Shown: in pieces, positions 60,895 to 64,000 of the stretch | Layout of the letters: every line of letters starts with the position of its first letter | How positions within the stretch are numbered: the first letter of the stretch is position 1 | From: Polytrichum commune | Taxonomy: Eukaryota > Streptophyta > Polytrichopsida > Polytrichales > Polytrichaceae | DNA: 64,000 nucleotides | Assembly (NCBI GenBank): GCA_950295325.1 | Contig: OX485806.1 | Span: forward strand, 44,201,169 to 44,265,168 | Direction: 5' to 3' | The notes under the pieces: generated by a model | Databases searched by the model: none | Told to the model about the DNA's origin: nothing | What the model saw: only the letters and a program-made list of their open reading frames with translations | Program-made: the position numbers and the translations under genes

Positions 60895-61230
60895 ATAAAG
60901 CCATAAAACCTTAACAACTAAGCCACTCCACCTCATCCACTAACAATGCACTAGAGACCTGGCGACCCAAATCATATTAACAATCCCCTTAATAACAAAC
61001 CATTTTGGTTCTTGTTACTAGTGACTGGTGACTATAGTGTCTACTCTCGAAAGGGAGGAGTAGATCTTCACCTCCGTACCTTTGTCCTGTGGGCATTGGA
61101 TTGGAGGAGGATCGAACATACACTCCATTCACGTCGGTCTCCTCCGGAGACCGAAGTTTTTCTTCTTCCAATGCAAAGATCTTTGATCGAGAGATGTTCT
61201 AAAATAATTACAAATATTGATGAATGATTG
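60895..61230 (+). other. Probable 3' UTR of the retroelement
   Basis: Contains GTTACTAGTGACTGGTGACT and, at 61135-61153, a perfect 8-bp stem with 3-nt loop (CGGTCTCC-TCC-GGAGACCG). No poly(A) or short 3' tandem tail. A structured 3' end recognised by the reverse transcriptase is possible. Confidence 0.45.
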
Positions 61231-61261
61231 AATATTCTAACCATATGTGCCAGTGTGTAAG

Positions 61262-61690
61262 CAGAGGATGATGGGAGCTAGACAATTCCTAGTTGAAGAT
61301 GGATGGATTGGAGTTAAACAACTCCAGATTGACAACATGTGCATTAGGGTTAGACAACTCTGCATATAGTGCATTGGAATTAGACCATTCCATATTGAGA
61401 ACATGTGCACATGAATTAGACAACTATCAATGAGGTGCACTGGAGTTAGACCACTCCAGAATTGGAAAGATGAATGTTATTCATTGGAGTTAGACAACTC
61501 TAGTAAATAGATAAATCTAGTTGAAATTATACAGTTCCAACTAGAAGAATGGTTGGATGAACCAAGTTGGAATTAAACAGTTCCAACTGGAATAAATGAT
61601 GGATGTATTTAGTTGGAATTAGACAGTTCCAACTAGAAAGAATGATGGATGAAGCCAATTGGAATTAGACAATTCCAATTGGAAGAATGA
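61262..61690. repeat. Right minisatellite array, orientation TTAGAC
   Basis: About eleven ~40-bp units with palindrome-like cores: GGAGTTAAACAACTCC, GGTTAGACAACTC, GGAATTAGACCATTCC, TGGAGTTAGACCACTCCA, TTGGAATTAGACAGTTCCAA, TTGGAATTAGACAATTCCAA. Spacers are GAATGATGGATGAA-like. This is the reverse complement of the 48,885-49,090 array unit. Two further cores in the left-array orientation appear at 62,480-62,570. Confidence 0.8.
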
Positions 61691-63180
61691 GATTGAGATA
61701 AGAGATGGAAGAAAGTTCTAGAATAACCAAAGATAGAAGATTCATAGTAGAACTAAAAGATAGAGCTAAGAATAAAACACTTTACTATATGTAAAAACAA
61801 TAAATGAAAGTAATGCTTTGGCATAAGAGGTAGCTCGAGGGAGGAGAGAGGATATTTTTTGTCTGTCTCCTATGGTCGGGCGGTTGAGCTTAGACCAAGA
61901 CCTACTTGGTCTACGATTGTAATTTGATGTTACAAGATAAATAAACAAAGTGTTTCAACTTGTCATTTTGATTGATAATTGTGATTGTGAAAGTAGGTGA
62001 CAAATCTGTGAGAGGTTTGTTGGCTCTGTCTGTAGGACAAAGACTATGCATCAACTTCTCTGTTTCAATAGCAAATTTCCTAACCACTTTGCATTCACAC
62101 TTGAATGTTACTTGTTCCCGTTATTTTTTGTCCAATTTATTCAATGTGGATGTTAACTATAGTTATATATATATATATTTAGTCAACCATAGTTGCTCTG
62201 AAAAATGTATTGAAAAAAACCTAGTTTATTATAATTATTTTGGCAGTTGTTGATTATTTATTTTTAAACTTTTGGGTGATAAATGAGTAGCTTCAATCCT
62301 TGACCCCGCATTTGAGAAGAAGGAGCACAAATTCCAAAAAATGTTTGGATATAGGTATAGTAAATAACCATGGAGTGACATAAGCAAAGTGGACAATTAT
62401 AGTTTTAGTCTTTCACAAGAAAGGACAAAGCCTCACGGTTCTACCATTTTCTTGTTACAAATGTGTAATTCATGTGCATAATTCCTTCATAGGTTGTCTA
62501 ACCCGTGTGCACCATTCTCTCTTGAGGTGTCTGACCCAATTATTTCTTTGGAGTTGTTTGACTCCAAACACCATACGCTAACATGCTAAATACAACAAAG
62601 CATGATTGGTTTTTATTTCGTGTGTAATCCAACATTGAATTTATCAATCCGGGTATATCACAATCGTGCATTTGAAACCAAATTTATTTTGTGAGTGTAG
62701 TTTCATAAATCATCAATTGTAGAATTAAAAAAAACCTTCATTTATGATGTGTGCTTAATGAGGATCCCAAACCAAACACCATAAAGACACATATTTAAAG
62801 TAGATTGGAATATATCTTCAAATTTTTTTTGAGTTCTCCACAATCAATAGTGGACATAATTAGAAAAACTTGTATATTCTATCAAGAAATAAACATACAT
62901 GCATTTTTGATAACAAAAACTACACAAGAGAAAGTTTGATTTTCAGTCCCAAATTTTTTAGTGATGCTTCATCATAGATTTGCTAATGCAACACAAGTTT
63001 CATTGTGTAAATCTAATCGGTAGAAGTTGGAAAACGAACCGAATAACAACCAAATATGTACATACCTTAAATATAGTGGCCGTCGACGGGAGGGAACTCA
63101 GTCGGAAACTTCATGTCTCTAGAGTTAAGGTTCAGAGTTGGAGTACCTCTTTCTGTGGAGCCTGCGACGGACTTCTTGAC
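61691..63180. other. Interval upstream of the PDAP1-like gene
   Basis: AT-rich with a (TA)n run at about 62,167 and GGAGTTGTTTGACTCC-type cores at 62,480-62,570. No gene recognised. The last ~150 bp become G+C richer and may hold the promoter of the gene at 63,277. Confidence 0.35.
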
Positions 63181-63276
63181 TTTTAGGGTTTGCTTTGTGG
63201 AGACGGAGGTTTAGGAGGATTGGACACGACAACGTCGCAATCGAGATCGCAGTGGGAGGAGCAGGGAGCAACAACT

Positions 63277-63355
63277 ATGGGGTCGGGCGCGGGGAGGGGG
63301 AAGTTCAAGGGAAAGCCTACAGGGCGGCGCCATTTCTCCACGCCGGAAGAGATGG
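63277..63355 (+). CDS. PDAP1-like (28 kDa heat- and acid-stable phosphoprotein) exon 1
   Basis: The exon encodes MGSGAGRGKFKGKPTGRRHF followed by STPEEM, the conserved N-terminus of plant PDAP1-like proteins (GRGKFKGKPTGRRxFSTPEEM). These are small, highly charged, heat-stable proteins of poorly defined function. The exon ends ATGG|GTACGT, a good donor in phase with the family's next residues; those residues are not found before 64,000, so the gene leaves the window inside or after intron 1. I start at 63277 by homology. An upstream in-frame ATG at 63190 would add 29 unrelated residues. The exon lies in a G+C-rich, CpG-containing island, typical of an expressed gene's 5' end, and is the best candidate for a live gene here. 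Confidence 0.8.
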
Positions 63356-64000
63356 GTACGTGTGCGAAATGCTGAGTGGTGTAGGTCAGTTCCTGTGAGC
63401 CGGTTTTGTCGGCCCTGGTTATGTGCCAGTGCATTTTGTAGTGCATCGCAGATTTCGTCGATTTTGTTGATCCTTCTGCAACGGGCATACTGTTTCATTG
63501 TTTCTACCTTTTCTCTGGATTAATCTTGGTGGGATTTCATCTGGCATTGAGCATATGGGCTCGGTACTGTGGTTGGCGTCAAGGATGCGGCGACACTTTG
63601 ACTCAATTGAGTGGGACTGTGGTGGCCTCACTTTTCGATGAGTAGGAGGACTTGGAGTGTGTTATTGTACTATGGATGAGAGTACAACTTTTACTGTGTA
63701 TTTCAGCCTCTTGAGATGAAATTGACTCTTAGAGCTGGTTTAGTGTACTCCTAAGCAGATGCTTCTGACCCTGTGGCAAGTCGAAGGGGGTAGTTTCACG
63801 TTACTTGCTTTTATGTTCATGCTAATGTTAATTTCGGTGAATAGAAATTCATGAGAAGTGTGGGGGGATTTTAGCGTGTGCCCGTAAATTTTGTGAGGAT
63901 GCACGCAGAAGGACTGTAAAGCCTTTCGGGGAATCCACATGAGCACATTTCTCTGGAGCTGCAATTGGGCTTGTGTACTTAATTTTGGGATTTGGATGTT
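63356..64000 (+). other. First intron of the PDAP1-like gene (partial)
   Basis: T-rich, intron-like sequence with short ORFs on both strands and no PDAP1 continuation. The acceptor lies beyond the window. Confidence 0.5.

Larger units (their letters stand above)
49300..61210 (+). mobile_element. Dualen/RandI-like non-LTR retrotransposon with APE and restriction-like endonucleases
   Basis: This is a single plus-strand element, about 11.9 kb; end positions are approximate because no target duplication was found. In order: tandem 5' monomers, a possible 5' UTR intron (donor CCCAG|GTAAGTTCC near 50512), a Cys-rich ORF, ORF1 with an RRM-like domain, an AT-rich tandem-repeat spacer, and ORF2. ORF2 carries a 2A motif, APE endonuclease, reverse transcriptase, RNase H, CCHC finger and restriction-like endonuclease. 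Two endonucleases of different origin in one polyprotein define the Dualen/RandI group known from Chlamydomonas. Ordinary plant LINEs (L1, RTE) have only APE. No poly(A) tail is visible. The copy is inactive (stops, frameshifts, YAND). Confidence 0.85.

Overview
The window looks like nuclear DNA of a land plant. It has spliceosomal introns with GT..AG borders, 5' fragments of three eukaryotic housekeeping genes (lariat debranching enzyme, a CENP-E/kinesin-7-like motor, a PDAP1-like phosphoprotein), a plant-type telo-box, and relics of MULE, hAT, Ty1/copia and non-LTR elements. A spore-bearing or gymnosperm lineage is my guess from the AT-rich, gene-poor, repeat-filled texture and from a retroelement type best known in green algae. 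The sequence does not prove this. Only four short stretches look like host gene sequence; nearly everything else is transposon or decayed DNA.

Layout. 1-460: array of ~60-bp repeats. 460-4490: AT-rich, nothing recognised. 4.5-18.1 kb: nested nest. An old dispersed repeat is broken first by a 1.5-kb TIR element (6566-8064, perfect 8-bp target duplication, unknown protein) and again by an 8.5-kb MULE (8350-16837, 9-bp target duplication, decayed transposase, a second gene-like region, and three foldback MITEs inside). A ~421-bp tandem duplication follows at 17.2-18.1 kb. 18.3-25.4 kb: a MULE end fragment, a Ty1/copia pol relic (20.1-21.3 kb) and a second, inverted MULE relic (23.4-25.4 kb). 25483-26384: a 902-bp hAT-like element with perfect 8-bp target duplication and a strikingly GC-rich BED-finger gene. 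27957-30417: a nearly full-length decayed hAT element. 30.4-42.4 kb: AT-rich desert with tandem duplications and one TIR-like element. 43444-43792: a hAT MITE related to the 28-kb element. 44.4-46.9 kb: DBR1 exons 1-2 (+) facing kinesin exons 1-3 (-), both cut off after their 5' exons. 63.3 kb: first exon of a PDAP1-like gene leaving the window on the right.

The main find is at 49.3-61.2 kb: a large decayed non-LTR retrotransposon. Its parts in order are tandem ~216-244-bp 5' monomers, a Cys-rich ORF with a signal-like helix, an ORF1 with an RRM-like domain, a spacer of ~115-bp AT-rich repeats, and an ORF2 of about 2,600 codons. ORF2 has a virus-like 2A motif (CGDIEPNPGP) near its N-terminus, then an APE-type endonuclease, a reverse transcriptase, RNase H, and a C-terminal CCHC finger with a restriction-like (PD-(D/E)XK) endonuclease. 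Having APE and restriction-like endonucleases together is the hallmark of the Dualen/RandI group described from Chlamydomonas. The element is dead: it has several in-frame stops, mostly explained by C-to-T or G-to-A changes, YADD has become YAND, and there are frameshifts. Minisatellite arrays in opposite orientation lie on its two sides.
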